Shown piece after piece: positions 1-8,998 of a stretch of DNA of 64,000 nucleotides. The stretch comes from Renibacterium salmoninarum ATCC 33209 (GTDB lineage: Bacteria > Actinomycetota > Actinomycetes > Actinomycetales > Micrococcaceae): NCBI RefSeq assembly GCF_000018885.1, contig NC_010168.1, positions 186,001 through 250,000 of the forward strand. The letters are read 5' to 3'. The notes below the pieces were generated by a model. That model did not search any database. It worked only from the letters and a program-made list of their open reading frames with translations, and was not told where the DNA came from. The first letter of the stretch is position 1. Each line of letters begins with the position of its first letter. The position numbers and the translations under genes were made by a program.

Positions 1-15
1 ATATAGTGTCTAAAT

Positions 16-1942
16 ATGACCGAATCCAGCTCTCTTACCGTAGTTACCGAATCACTTGTGATGGCGAATCTTGCTGCCGAGAACCCACTGCCCAATATCG
101 GCAAGCCGCTGGAGAGTCCCTACAGCATTAGTGGTGACATTCCGGCAGAAATTATTGCCAACTCAACGTACGGTCATCCAAGCACATTGCACCCGTATCA
201 ACTTCAAGATCAGTTCGATCGCGAGCTTCAAGAGGTTGAGTGCACGGTAGTCGTGCTCGAAAACAGGCACCTGCGTGCACGCTTCTTGCCTGGACTGGGT
301 GGCAGGCTTTGGGAACTCATTGATAAGGCAACTGGCAAGAATTTGTTGCATACTCCGGAGCAAATCCAATTTGGCAACTTGGCGCTACGCAACGCCTGGT
401 TTGCTGGCGGAATTGAGTGGAACATTGGTACCCGGGGCCATTCGCCCAGCACCTGCTCGCCGTTGCACGCCGCCGTCGTCGAGCTAGCGGACGGTTCGCA
501 GGCGCTACGGATGTGGGAATTTGATCGACTACGAGAAGTGGTTTTTCAAGTTGATGCGTGGCTTCCGGATGATTCGGCTGTACTCAACGTAGCAATCCGG
601 ATCAGCAACCCGAATGACCATGAGGTGCCCATCTATTGGTGGTCCAATGCTGCTGCGCCACAAACGGACCAGACCCGAGTGATTGCACCTGCGTCTAGTG
701 CCTTTGCTAGCGACTATGAAAATGGCATCAAGCGGCAAACACCGCATGAGCTGGACGGCGTCGATTGCACTTGGCCCAGCAAAAATCAGCACGCGGCAGA
801 CTACTTCTTCGACATTGCTGCGGAACAGCGACGCTGGATTGTTGCCGCTGACGCCGACGGCGACGGCTTGGCGATGCTTTCAACCGAGCGATTGCGGGGC
901 CGGAAGCTTTTTGTCTGGGGCGAAGGTGCTGGTGGCCAACGATGGCAGCAATGGCTCAGCCCGGACGGTGGAAAATACGCCGAAATTCAGGCTGGCCTGG
1001 CGCAAACCCAGTTTGAAAACTTGCCGCTACCTGCTGGTGACTCCTGGTCCTGGCTTGAATGCTATGGCAACGCTCAAGTTGGTCCGGCTACCGCTCATGC
1101 TGCATGGCCGGAAGCCGTTGAAGGTGTTGGGCGGTGGGTTGAGGGACTACTCCCCGCCGCTCAGCTTGAAGCCACTTTTCGCAGTTGGCAAGAGTGGGCA
1201 GATCAAGCGCCTGCTCGATCCATTCAGCAGGGTTCCGGTTGGGGAGCTTTGGAACTACTGGCTCGGCGAACTACCAGCTCGGAGTGGAGCTACTCGGGAA
1301 TACCCTTCGATGAGTCGACGCTTGGCACCGCCCAGCAGCCTTGGCTTGCTCTTTTACGCGAGGGCACGTTCGAGGGCTCGGAAGGCTTTGTCAACGGGGC
1401 CAAGTGGAACGTTGCCTTAGCTCAGGCAACTGGTGACGGTGCAGAAATTGCTTTTCATCAGGGCACGTTGGCGCAGGCAGCTGGCCAGGATGCCGAAGCG
1501 GCCGAACAATACCGGCGTTGCCTTGAGTTGGCTGGCGAATCAACAAGCTCGACTTTACGTGCGTTTCGCTTACCGTGGATTGGCGATCGCGGAGTCAGAT
1601 CCTAGTCACTATGTGCAGGCATGCCAGAGCGATCCTGGAAATCGAGCCATCGTAGTTGAGGCGGCTACTGCATTGTTGGCGGCAAGCCGGCCAGAGGAAG
1701 CCTTTGCAGCACTGGAAGCACTAGCCAAATTCTCGGCTGGCGCTCGGGGCGGCAGGGTTGAGTTCCTCCGAGTGCAAGCGCTCGCGGCACTTGGACGAAC
1801 TGTTGAAGCTGCCGAAGCGCTCAAAGCTGGGATAACCGTTCCGGATCTACATGAGGGTGAAAACTCTTTGGCGGCGTTATGGCAGCAAGTCTGTCCGGGA
1901 GCTGACATTCCGGCTGCGTACCAATTCGGGATGAGCGACTAA
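16..1942 (+). pseudogene. DUF5107/TPR carbohydrate-related protein, frameshifted
   Basis: The N-terminal 500 or so residues form a galactose-mutarotase-like DUF5107 domain, with motifs such as LPGLGGRLWEL and AWFAGGIEWNIGTRGH. A helical TPR-like region follows, rich in Ala, Leu and Glu. The opening frame stops at 1605 after a tail unlike the family. The TPR repeats resume in another frame with YRGLAIAESDPSHY and run to 1942, so one indel lies at roughly 1540-1555. Rejoined, the protein would be about 640 residues. Family members are inferred to act in sugar metabolism; the substrate is unknown. The ATG at 16 is only 15 bases from the window edge, so promoter and upstream partners cannot be seen. 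Confidence 0.82.
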
Positions 1943-1943
1943 T

Positions 1944-2579
1944 TTAGCTCGAGCTGCCAGCGGTCGTTGTCATCACGACGACCGAAATGATGGCGGCGTT
2001 GATCTCATCTATTGCCGACTTGACTGCTTTAGATGCCCACTGGCCTTCAACGATTTCTTTCACTCGCTTTCGATCTGTGCCCGGAAATAGCTTGCGCACA
2101 AGTCCGCCGGCTTGGAGCAGGCTGATGGCGGCCGCGATCCGTTCGGTGGGACTGATTCCGTTGAGCGTGTTTTGGATTGCATTACGCAGCTGCTGCTCTG
2201 GCTCTGGGTTAAGCGGCGGGAACCGAGCTGAGCCAAAGAAAGACGATTGCCCTTGGCTCAAAATGCCTAGTTCTGAAAGCTCTAGGCACACTTCTTGCCA
2301 GGATTTTGAATTAGTGAGCTTTCGTACCCAATTCTTGGCTTTGGTTGGACGTGCTTGCGCAATGCGTTGCGCTTGCGAGGTGCAGGCGCCCGGCGTCAGT
2401 CTGGTGCTAAGGACTTTTCCACGATCCACAGTTACCGCGCCCTGGATGGCTAACTCCGCCAAGCTTGCGCCAGCCAGCGCAAGCTTGGCAGTCTGGGCGC
2501 TGATAAGCCGCTTACCGCTGGACTCGTCCGTGGCTAACAAGACGAGCTCTTGTGGAAGCGTCAATTGTGCCGTTGTCAT
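1944..2579 (-). CDS. GOLPH3/VPS74 (GPP34) family protein
   Basis: This 211-residue protein opens with LTLPQELVLLATDESSGK, the usual start of bacterial GPP34 proteins. Next comes an AGASLAELAIQGAV helix and the VDRGKVL strand of the fold. In eukaryotes the family binds phosphatidylinositol-4-phosphate at the Golgi. Actinobacterial members are widespread and functionally unassigned, and may bind membrane lipids. It converges on the DUF5107 pseudogene, with one base between the two stops. No good Shine-Dalgarno is visible before the ATG, which may mean a leaderless transcript. The reading frame looks intact and of normal length. Confidence 0.85.
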   Translation of the reverse strand: MTTAQLTLPQELVLLATDESSGKRLISAQTAKLALAGASLAELAIQGAVTVDRGKVLSTRLTPGACTSQAQRIAQARPTKAKNWVRKLTNSKSWQEVCLELSELGILSQGQSSFFGSARFPPLNPEPEQQLRNAIQNTLNGISPTERIAAAISLLQAGGLVRKLFPGTDRKRVKEIVEGQWASKAVKSAIDEINAAIISVVVMTTTAGSSS

Positions 2580-2705
2580 AAGGAAAGACTATTGATTTTT
2601 GAAAGTCATCGATAGCCCTGTTTCAGCGGGGAATAACAGTTGTGGCAATCGCGTTACAACGGACAATAGATGCAAACGCATGGATCGATAGAAGAAAGTA
2701 GTGAA

Positions 2706-3344
2706 ATGGACCGCACGATCATGGTCGTCTCGGCAGGACTAGGCTCGCCGTCATCGAGCAGGTTGCTGGCTGATCAACTTTCTGCGGCAACGAGCAATCA
2801 ACTAAACGCTTCGGGAGATCAGGTTCGCATCAAGACGATCGAATTGCGCGATCTGGCGGTTGATATTGCGAACAATTTTGTCACTGGCTACGCGGCTCCG
2901 GTACTGCAAGAGGCGATCAACGCGGTCCAGAGCGCAGATGCGCTAATTGTGGTGACACCGGTGTTTTCGGCATCATTTAGTGGACTGTTCAAGTCATTCT
3001 TCGATCTCATTGACCCTAAGTCCTTGGCGGGAACGCCAGTATTACTTGGTGCCACCGGCGGCAGTGTTCGGCATTCGCTCGTCATTGACCATGCCTTGCG
3101 GCCGTTGTTCAGCTACTTACATGCGCACGTTGTGCCGACGGGTGTTTATGCTTCACCTGATGACTGGGGGAGTGCCAACTCATTGGGGTCTGCCTTACCG
3201 CAACGTATTGCTCAGGCAGCAAATGAGCTTGCCAAAGCGGTGCAATCCAGCACGCCAAAACCCGAGGTGCCTAGGCTTGAGTCGCTGCCATTCGAGCAGC
3301 TTTTGGCCAATATCGGCGGCTCGAAAATCGGCGCTGAAAACTAA
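2706..3344 (+). CDS. NADPH-dependent FMN reductase (CE1759-type)
   Basis: A flavodoxin-like fold is evident: VVSAGLGSPSSSRLLADQL is the phosphate/FMN-binding P-loop region, followed by ELRDLAVDIANN, then ADALIVVTPVFSASFSGLFK and TPVLLGATGGSVRHSL. These motifs match the actinobacterial CE1759 group of FMN reductases. They supply reduced flavin in the cytosol to partners such as two-component monooxygenases. An ATG 36 bases upstream is in frame, but MDRTIMVVSAG at 2706 matches the family start and follows a purine-rich stretch. No monooxygenase partner is adjacent. The frame is intact. Confidence 0.85.
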   Translation: MDRTIMVVSAGLGSPSSSRLLADQLSAATSNQLNASGDQVRIKTIELRDLAVDIANNFVTGYAAPVLQEAINAVQSADALIVVTPVFSASFSGLFKSFFDLIDPKSLAGTPVLLGATGGSVRHSLVIDHALRPLFSYLHAHVVPTGVYASPDDWGSANSLGSALPQRIAQAANELAKAVQSSTPKPEVPRLESLPFEQLLANIGGSKIGAEN

Positions 3345-3466
3345 GCAATTGCTGTCGCCAGAAAAAATTGCTGATCTTGCGTGACGAATGCGCTGCCCAC
3401 AACGACTTAGTCATGAAGGGGCCAAACGGTCCTTATGAAATGGCTTAGGCCGCAGAGAGGAGTGCA

Positions 3467-3586
3467 ATGCGCAACCTGATCATATTTATCGGTGGAGCAG
3501 CACTCGCCGCATACATCTTTGGACGCCGTACAGGTCGTATCGTGACAAAGACCAAATCAACAGAACAAGGCAGCGTGAATAAATAA
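3467..3586 (+). CDS. 39-residue membrane-anchored small protein
   Basis: This short ORF begins with ATG at 3467, eight bases after a strong GAGAGGAG ribosome-binding site. It encodes MRNLIIFIGGAALAAYIFG followed by a basic tail (RRTGRIVTKTK). It looks like a single transmembrane helix with a positive cytoplasmic end. Its stop TAA overlaps by one base the ATG of the downstream GlsB-family gene, so the two are probably translationally coupled. I recognise no family. The good ribosome-binding site and the overlap argue that it is real. Confidence 0.6.
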   Translation: MRNLIIFIGGAALAAYIFGRRTGRIVTKTKSTEQGSVNK

Positions 3587-3807
3587 TGGGATTCTTTAGC
3601 TTCTTAATCTTAGGCCTCATTGCCGGTGAAATCGCTAAGTTCATCCTCCCGGGCAAGCAGGGTGGTGGCTGGCTTGGCGGGCTCATCTTCCACACTGATC
3701 TGAGCGGATTCTTCTCGATCTCGACCTGGATTCTTGCCATCGTCGGTTCAATCATCGTGTTGCTTATCTACGGCATGATCACTGGACGCAAGGGATCCAA
3801 AGCCTAA
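3586..3807 (+). CDS. GlsB/YeaQ/YmgE family stress-response membrane protein
   Basis: This 73-residue protein has the transglycosylase-associated family layout. An N-terminal helix (FLSFLILG-type) is followed by the conserved GEIAKFILPGKQGGGWLGG loop. A second helix (ILAIVGSIIVLLIYG) and a short basic tail end the protein. Members are small inner-membrane proteins induced by envelope or acid stress; their biochemical role is unresolved. It is coupled to the 39-residue ORF upstream, and a very strong hairpin follows its stop. The frame is intact and of normal length. Confidence 0.85.
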   Translation: MGFFSFLILGLIAGEIAKFILPGKQGGGWLGGLIFHTDLSGFFSISTWILAIVGSIIVLLIYGMITGRKGSKA

Positions 3808-3818
3808 ATAGTATTTAG

Positions 3819-3886
3819 GCCAAAAGCACGACGGCGGCCCCGCACCCTAGCGAACGAGGGTGCGGGGCCGCCGTCGTGCTTTTGGC
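3819..3886. terminator. Bidirectional terminator, 30-bp perfect stem
   Basis: The arms 3819-3848 and 3857-3886 are perfect reverse complements around an 8-base loop. The hairpin lies between the convergent GlsB-family gene and the DoxX-like gene. The right arm reaches the stop codon of the minus-strand gene. T-rich DNA (ctatttctttttg) follows on the plus strand. It should terminate transcription from both sides. Confidence 0.9.
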
Positions 3887-4296
3887 TATTTCTTTTTGCG
3901 GTCGAACAACAAAGCCAAGCCAATGGCTAACAGCCAAATATCTTTAGCCAGCGCGGTGTCTTGTGCGGTGGGACGGATCCCATCGGACTGCGTCATACCG
4001 GGAGTCTTCAAGTAGGTGTAGACCAAAGCTCCAGCAAAACCAGTGAGTGCCAAACCAACCAGCCGGCTAGGAAGAAATGGCAAGAGCAGTGAAGTACCCA
4101 AACCAATTTCCCCGTAGCTGAGGTATTGACCAAACTTTTCTGGCTCGATTTCCTTCAACTGAGGGAAGGCATTCAAAGCCATCTGCTGCAGCCCCGCTGC
4201 ATGCTCGCCTTCGAGGCTGAGCTTACCGACGCCGGAATTGAGGATGAACGCACCACTAGCCAATCGCAGCGCCACATGCCCGAGTCTGATTCCCAT
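3886..4296 (-). CDS. DoxX-like small integral membrane protein
   Basis: This 136-residue protein appears to have about four membrane segments: around residues 5-25, 58-75, 80-98 and 115-131. It starts GHVALRLASGAFILNSGVGKL, typical of DoxX-like proteins in which a short helix precedes a periplasmic loop. It ends in a KKK cytoplasmic tail. A GAAAGGATCC ribosome-binding site precedes the ATG. The DoxX superfamily is linked to redox and stress membrane complexes, but no function can be assigned here. A second, different DoxX protein lies at 22864. Confidence 0.65.
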   Translation of the reverse strand: MGIRLGHVALRLASGAFILNSGVGKLSLEGEHAAGLQQMALNAFPQLKEIEPEKFGQYLSYGEIGLGTSLLLPFLPSRLVGLALTGFAGALVYTYLKTPGMTQSDGIRPTAQDTALAKDIWLLAIGLALLFDRKKK

Positions 4297-4367
4297 GCTG
4301 GATCCTTTCGTGGGTCTTTCCTCGAACCTAGTGCTTGCCGCGATGAAAGGCCAGACCGGGTGTGGGT

Positions 4368-5015
4368 TTACTGCATCGCGCCGTCGTAATCCGGCAATTT
4401 ATAGGTCTTTTCTGCGTATCCGCCGTCGAGATCGGTTTGCCGATCGCCCACATTGGCGATGATGGTGTAACCGCGCTCCTCAATATCTTGGCGACTGGCG
4501 GTTTTGAATTCCTGCACCGGAATCCGGTGGTCACCGGTCTGGTGATAGATCTCAAAAACCGGGTAGCCGACCTTGGTGAGTGACTTCTTGGTCGAGGTGT
4601 TGCTGGTACGGTCTCCGTCGTAGCGACGGTTGCTGACGAAGAACACCTTGACGCCAAGAGAATCAGCCGTCTGTGCCAGTTCTAACGAGGATCCGATCGC
4701 CGGAATATTGCGACGGTCGATGGCAAAGTCAGTAGCCAAGGTTATGTCATCGATGTCGAAGACAACGGCGAGCTTCTCGTCTGAGGCCTTGTTATTTACT
4801 CGATTCTGTACATAGTCCAGCGAACCATCGAGGACGTCGTCTACATCTTTAAGCCAATCAGCGGGGTGGATGCCCTTGAAATCTTGCATGCCCTCGGTGG
4901 AACTGGCTGCTTCGGCGCTTGCCGCTAGCGGGATGCTTGCTGCGCCCAAACCCAGGGTAAGGGTTGCGGCAAGCAGAGCGGCGCCGACTTTTCGTGGACC
5001 CGGGATGATGCTCAT
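4368..5015 (-). CDS. Secreted HAD-family acid phosphatase-like protein
   Basis: The protein starts with an Ala-rich signal peptide (about 35 residues, SIPLAASAEAAS cleavage region). Its HAD domain resembles class B acid phosphatases and e(P4)-type lipoprotein phosphatases: VVFDIDDITL (motif I), VFFVSNRRYDGD (motif II), a Lys region, and NVGDRQTDLDGG (motif IV). It would hydrolyse phosphomonoesters outside the membrane. ATG 5015 is chosen because GGAGAAG lies just upstream, while the in-frame ATG 12 bases earlier contains that ribosome-binding site. Motif I normally reads DxDxT. Here Ile occupies the usual Thr position, although an adjacent Thr follows, so activity is uncertain. Confidence 0.75.
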   Translation of the reverse strand: MSIIPGPRKVGAALLAATLTLGLGAASIPLAASAEAASSTEGMQDFKGIHPADWLKDVDDVLDGSLDYVQNRVNNKASDEKLAVVFDIDDITLATDFAIDRRNIPAIGSSLELAQTADSLGVKVFFVSNRRYDGDRTSNTSTKKSLTKVGYPVFEIYHQTGDHRIPVQEFKTASRQDIEERGYTIIANVGDRQTDLDGGYAEKTYKLPDYDGAMQ

Positions 5016-5204
5016 ATGCTTCTCCAATCGCGAAATGGCTTCTTTGCCACCCGCAGTAAATCATCTTGAAATGCGACATGACAATGGTTGTTTGTGAAGC
5101 GTGACACACTACGTAAAATCACGAAATATACGACGTAATACCCAGGAAAATAGGCAATCTCCCAGGGAATTCTAGGTTGAAACAGCTATTGGAATTCTTG
5201 CAGC

Positions 5205-6341
5205 TCAAACTGGTTGGCGCGCAGTGGAGTGCTCATGAATCACGGCTTGATAGTGCGCGGTAAGTTGGCCACAAACGGTATTCCACGTTCGGCCTTGCAC
5301 ACTGCGATAGGCCGCATTCGCGAATGCGGATCGTTTTGCGTCATCGCCAATCAAGTCGAGCACATGGCCGCGTAATTGCGCCAGGTCGCCGGGGTTGTAG
5401 AGTCAGCCGGTCCGTGAGTTATCCACGAGGTCCAGTGGACCGCCGCGGCCGGTTGCGAACACGGGCACTCCGGAGGCCATGGCTTCTTGAATCGTTTGGC
5501 AGAAGGTCTCAAGTTCGCCTGGATGCACGAACAAGTCAAAGTCGGCCACCGCGTGTGCCAAATCGTCGCCGCCAAGGAACCCAGCGAAATGGGCCTGTGG
5601 CAGTTGTTGTTCCAGCTGACTGCGCAGCGGGCCGTCGCCAATGATGACCAGCTGGGTGCCTGGAATGTCCGCAATCGCGGCCAGATCGGCAACTTGTTTT
5701 TCGGCAGCGAGACGACCTAGGTAGCCAATGATTCGTTTGTTTTCAGCATTCGCCTGAATTCGTAGCACGCCATTGCGCTTTACCGGGTTGAAGCGTTCGG
5801 TATCCACCCGGCGACGCCATAGCTCTACTAGAGGAATGCCGTGCCCACGCAGCTGATTCAAAGCGAAGCTAGACGGAGCCAGCGTTCGAGTAGCCAGCAA
5901 ATGAATATTTTCCACCCGGTTCCAGGCCCAGTTTTCCAAAAACGGCACGCCGTAGCGGCCAGCATAGGACGGAACCTCGGTTTGGTAGATGGCTACCGTA
6001 GGCAAGTTCAGCTGGGCGGCGGCTCTCGCTGCGCGCCAGCCCAGTTCAAAGGGTGAAGCCAAATGGACGACGTCGGGCTGGAAGTCGATCAGGATTCGTT
6101 TCATCCGATTGACCCAGCCAAAGGCGACGCGCAAGTTGGGGTAGCCAGCTAGCGGCAAGGAGGGCACCCGCAAGACCGGGAAGCCTTCCACCTCGTTTGG
6201 GGCGGTGGGGTCGGTGCTTGAGGGTGCCACAATCAAGGCTTCATCGCCCTGGCTGCGCAAATGCTGCAGCGTTTTGAGCAGGGAGTGGGTCACCCCGTTC
6301 ATATTGGGCAGGAATGACTCGGCGAAAAGTACGATCCTCAC
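5205..6341 (-). pseudogene. GT4-family glycosyltransferase, nonsense mutation
   Basis: The N-terminal domain has the PimB-like signature VLFAESFLPNMNGVTHSLL. The GT-B donor domain (IGYLGRLAAEKQV, LVIIGDGPLR) and the EX7E region (ETFCQTIQEAMASGVPV) follow. An in-frame TGA at 5403-5405 interrupts it after VDNSRTG. The same frame continues with LYNPGDLAQLRGHVLDLIGD to a natural stop at 5205, restoring a family-typical 378 residues. A Trp codon (TGG) mutated to TGA fits the family context GWLYxPGD. The family includes phosphatidyl-myo-inositol mannosyltransferases; the substrate here is unknown. The truncated product lacks the C-terminal helix that packs back on the N-domain. Confidence 0.88.
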
Positions 6342-6428
6342 AGTTCAATAGTGAGTGCCCAGGCTTGCGATTTGCTCCAAAAAGGGTTTCAGGTCGGGAA
6401 AGCTTAGATGAACATAAGCCGCCGCTGA

Positions 6429-6917
6429 TCAGTCGAAGCGGGCACCTTCTGGCTTGCTTGACTGCAAAGTGAGTACGAAGACAATGAGTCCGCCGACGAA
6501 TGGAATGAAGCTGAGGAATATAAAGCCACCGGACATGTTGGCGTCATGTAAACGGCGTACGAGTATTGAGAGGTTCGGGATGATGTGCGCGAGCACGAAA
6601 ATGACCACGACGATCACAACGACCACGGTGAGCGGGCCCATCTCGGGAGACGACCTGCTGACGCTGCCGTAACGGCTAGAACTTGTTGCAGAGCTGAGAA
6701 AATCCAGGTAACAGGGCAGCACCGGGATGTATAAGGCGATGCCGATGAGGCTCAGATATAGCTGAGTCCACCAATATTCGCTGCGAGAAGCGCGGCCACG
6801 GAATGTGGCGTATTTTCCGTAGTAACGCTTGAGCGCGGTACCGAAGCTAGCACCAAAAATCGGATGGCTCTGCGGGTCAGTGTGAATCTGTGGGGCAGAG
6901 TAATACGACTCGCTCAC
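6429..6917 (-). CDS. DUF805 family membrane protein
   Basis: This 162-residue protein carries the DUF805 hallmark YATFRGRASRSEYWW near residue 36-50. Several hydrophobic helices follow, then the closing RRLHDANMSGG motif and a helix with GLIVFVLTLQSSKPEGARF. DUF805 proteins are small multi-pass membrane proteins of unknown function, often encoded singly. The N-terminal 30 residues are polar and cytoplasmic. The frame is intact, with a normal family C-terminus. Confidence 0.88.
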   Translation of the reverse strand: MSESYYSAPQIHTDPQSHPIFGASFGTALKRYYGKYATFRGRASRSEYWWTQLYLSLIGIALYIPVLPCYLDFLSSATSSSRYGSVSRSSPEMGPLTVVVVIVVVIFVLAHIIPNLSILVRRLHDANMSGGFIFLSFIPFVGGLIVFVLTLQSSKPEGARFD

Positions 6918-7072
6918 GTAATTTACCTATCTGTTTGATTAACATTCGAAGCAGACAATTACGACAAAATGCAGCACAATGCTAGATCCAAGCCGAAGGG
7001 TTTGGCCGCGAAGTTGAGCTATTGCGGCGAGGCCCAGAGGGTAGCAAGCCGGATCATGGCACGATGGATCTA

Positions 7073-8404
7073 ATGAGAATTACCAAGGGCCAAAGCGGCC
7101 AACGCGGCATTGCAATGCCCTTGTGGCTGCAAGGGGTCTTCGAATCTCTGCAGCTTTCGGTGATAGTCGCAGTGCTCGTCTTACTGCCTATCGGTGCAGT
7201 ATTCCTTAGCGGCGGATTTGGGAATCCTGCGGCCGGTGAGGTGGCTCAACTCGGTGGACAAGCTTGGTTACTCATTCATGGTGTTCCGCTCAACCTCACC
7301 ATGGCAGCGGGTGCTTCATCGGGTTCAGTGCAAAGTGGTGCGCTCACGCTAGTACCACTTGGTTTGGCGCTGATCCCCTTTTTCTTGGCTTGGCGCGCTG
7401 GCCGCAGGCTGGCCAGGGCATCGTATTCGGATCAATTGTGGCAAGCGCTCTTCGGTGCAGCGGCACTTTACGCGGTGCTGGGATTAGCTACTGGATACAT
7501 TTGCCGGACCCAAGTTGCCTCGGCAGATTTAGCGCCGGCAGCTTTGATTCCGCTTATTCCGGTACTACTTGGTTTGGTCATTGGTGCACGCAGAGAAGCC
7601 GGCTCTTGGGGACGGCTGATCGGTGTCGATGCTGCTGAACGCATGGCACGGACAAGTCAAGTGTCGCGCTGGACAGGTTCATACTTATGGTCGGCAACAC
7701 GCGCGGCCTTTTTGGCCGTGATTGTTGTTATGGGCTTAGCTGCTTTGCTTTTTGCGATCAACTTGGCCGTACATTGGGCTGATGTGGTGGCGGTGTACGA
7801 AGGCCTCAAAGCCGGGCCCATGGGCAGCGCAGCGCTCACCTTGGCCCAACTTGGATATTTCCCGAATCTTGCCGTCTGGACGATGGCCTGGTCATCTGGT
7901 TCTGGATTCGCCTTAGGCGTTGGCTCAACAGTGGGACCGCTTGGCACCGTGGTGGCACCGATTCCGGCGATCCCCATTCTTGCAGCACTACCGGTTGGCC
8001 AGCTCAGTTGGGGAGTGCTTGCCTTAGTCCTGCCTATCGGGGCAGGAGTCGTCGCTGGTTGGTGGTTCTTGCGTGAGGGCGAGAATCACTTTGACGACTG
8101 GCTTTCAATCAGAATTCATCAACGCTGGCTGAGCGCGAGTCTGTCCACTATCGGACTTGCCGCGGTCATTGGCGCTGCAACAGCAGTATTTACCGGCATT
8201 CTCGCTTGGCTCTCGCAAGGTTCTGTTGGCATTGGTCGGCTGACCGATGTTGGTCCAGAAGCGCTTGCGACGGCAGCTTGGCTGGGCTGTGAAGCCGCAA
8301 TCGGTGTGCTGATCGGATACGCAGTCGCCCCGTGGCTGGAAGGTGCCAGGCAACGAAAGTCCGTGCGTCAGGATTTCGATCCTTTTCAGGACCAAACGCA
8401 CTGA
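7073..8404 (+). CDS. perM: DUF6350 / PerM-like multi-pass membrane protein
   Basis: This hydrophobic protein of about 443 residues has roughly eight to ten predicted membrane segments. The family-typical beginning is WLQGVFESLQLSVIVAVLVLLP, followed by a conserved GAxLxLxPLGLALIPFFLAWR region. It lies 24 bp upstream of purN, as the mycobacterial division protein PerM (Rv0955) lies beside purN. The perM symbol therefore rests on family resemblance plus synteny. PerM helps division in mycobacteria; the role here is inferred. The start is uncertain: ATG 7073 and ATG 7064 are both possible, and a longer in-frame extension exists. Confidence 0.75.
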   Translation: MRITKGQSGQRGIAMPLWLQGVFESLQLSVIVAVLVLLPIGAVFLSGGFGNPAAGEVAQLGGQAWLLIHGVPLNLTMAAGASSGSVQSGALTLVPLGLALIPFFLAWRAGRRLARASYSDQLWQALFGAAALYAVLGLATGYICRTQVASADLAPAALIPLIPVLLGLVIGARREAGSWGRLIGVDAAERMARTSQVSRWTGSYLWSATRAAFLAVIVVMGLAALLFAINLAVHWADVVAVYEGLKAGPMGSAALTLAQLGYFPNLAVWTMAWSSGSGFALGVGSTVGPLGTVVAPIPAIPILAALPVGQLSWGVLALVLPIGAGVVAGWWFLREGENHFDDWLSIRIHQRWLSASLSTIGLAAVIGAATAVFTGILAWLSQGSVGIGRLTDVGPEALATAAWLGCEAAIGVLIGYAVAPWLEGARQRKSVRQDFDPFQDQTH

Positions 8405-8428
8405 CCGGTTTCGCCTAGGATTCTCTAT

Positions 8429-8998
8429 ATGCGCATTCTCGCTTTGGTATCTGGTACCGGGTCCAATTTACAAGCCGTTATCGATGAAATGACGGCGGGC
8501 AAGCTTGACGTCGAAATAGTAGCGGTCGGGGCGGATCGGCAGAATACCTACGGAGTTGAGCGCTCCGCGGCGGCAGGCATCGAAACCTTTGTCGTTGACT
8601 TCAAGGCCTTTGCGCAACGCGCGGATTGGGACCAAGCGTTATTAGAAAAGGTCCAGTCGTATGAGCCTGACTACGTCGTCTCCTCGGGTTTTATGCGCAT
8701 CGTTGGTGCGGAATTTATCAATGCTTTCCCGAAGCGCTATCTCAACACACACCCGGCGTTATTGCCTGCGTTCCCGGGTGCGCACGGTGTTCGCGATGCC
8801 TTGGCATATGGTGTCAAAGTGACAGGCTGCACCGTGATGTACGCCGATGCTGGCGTGGATACCGGGCCGATTATTGCCCAGCGCGCCGTCGACGTTTTGA
8901 CCACAGATTCTGAAGAAAGCTTGCACGAGCGAATCAAAGTTGTTGAACGAGAACTGCTGATCCAAGTGTTGGCCGAGCTGAGTGCTTCTACGCAGTAG
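8429..8998 (+). CDS. purN: Phosphoribosylglycinamide formyltransferase (PurN)
   Basis: PurN transfers a formyl group from 10-formyl-THF to GAR, the third step of purine synthesis, in the cytosol. All signatures are present: the N-terminal LVSGTGSNLQAVID loop, SSGFMRIVG, the catalytic Asn-His stretch RYLNTHPALLPAFPGAHG, and VDTGPIIAQ with the catalytic Asp. The 189-residue length is normal. It probably shares a transcript with perM. purH lies about 8.5 kb downstream, separated by the MurNAc cluster. Its last 11 bases overlap the 3' end of the opposing serine hydrolase region. Confidence 0.96.
   Translation: MRILALVSGTGSNLQAVIDEMTAGKLDVEIVAVGADRQNTYGVERSAAAGIETFVVDFKAFAQRADWDQALLEKVQSYEPDYVVSSGFMRIVGAEFINAFPKRYLNTHPALLPAFPGAHGVRDALAYGVKVTGCTVMYADAGVDTGPIIAQRAVDVLTTDSEESLHERIKVVERELLIQVLAELSASTQ

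Noticed and set aside
683..1420. Long open frame (245 codons) overlapping the DUF5107 gene
   Set aside because: Its translation has no family motif and odd composition. It is a frame shadow of the DUF5107 coding sequence.
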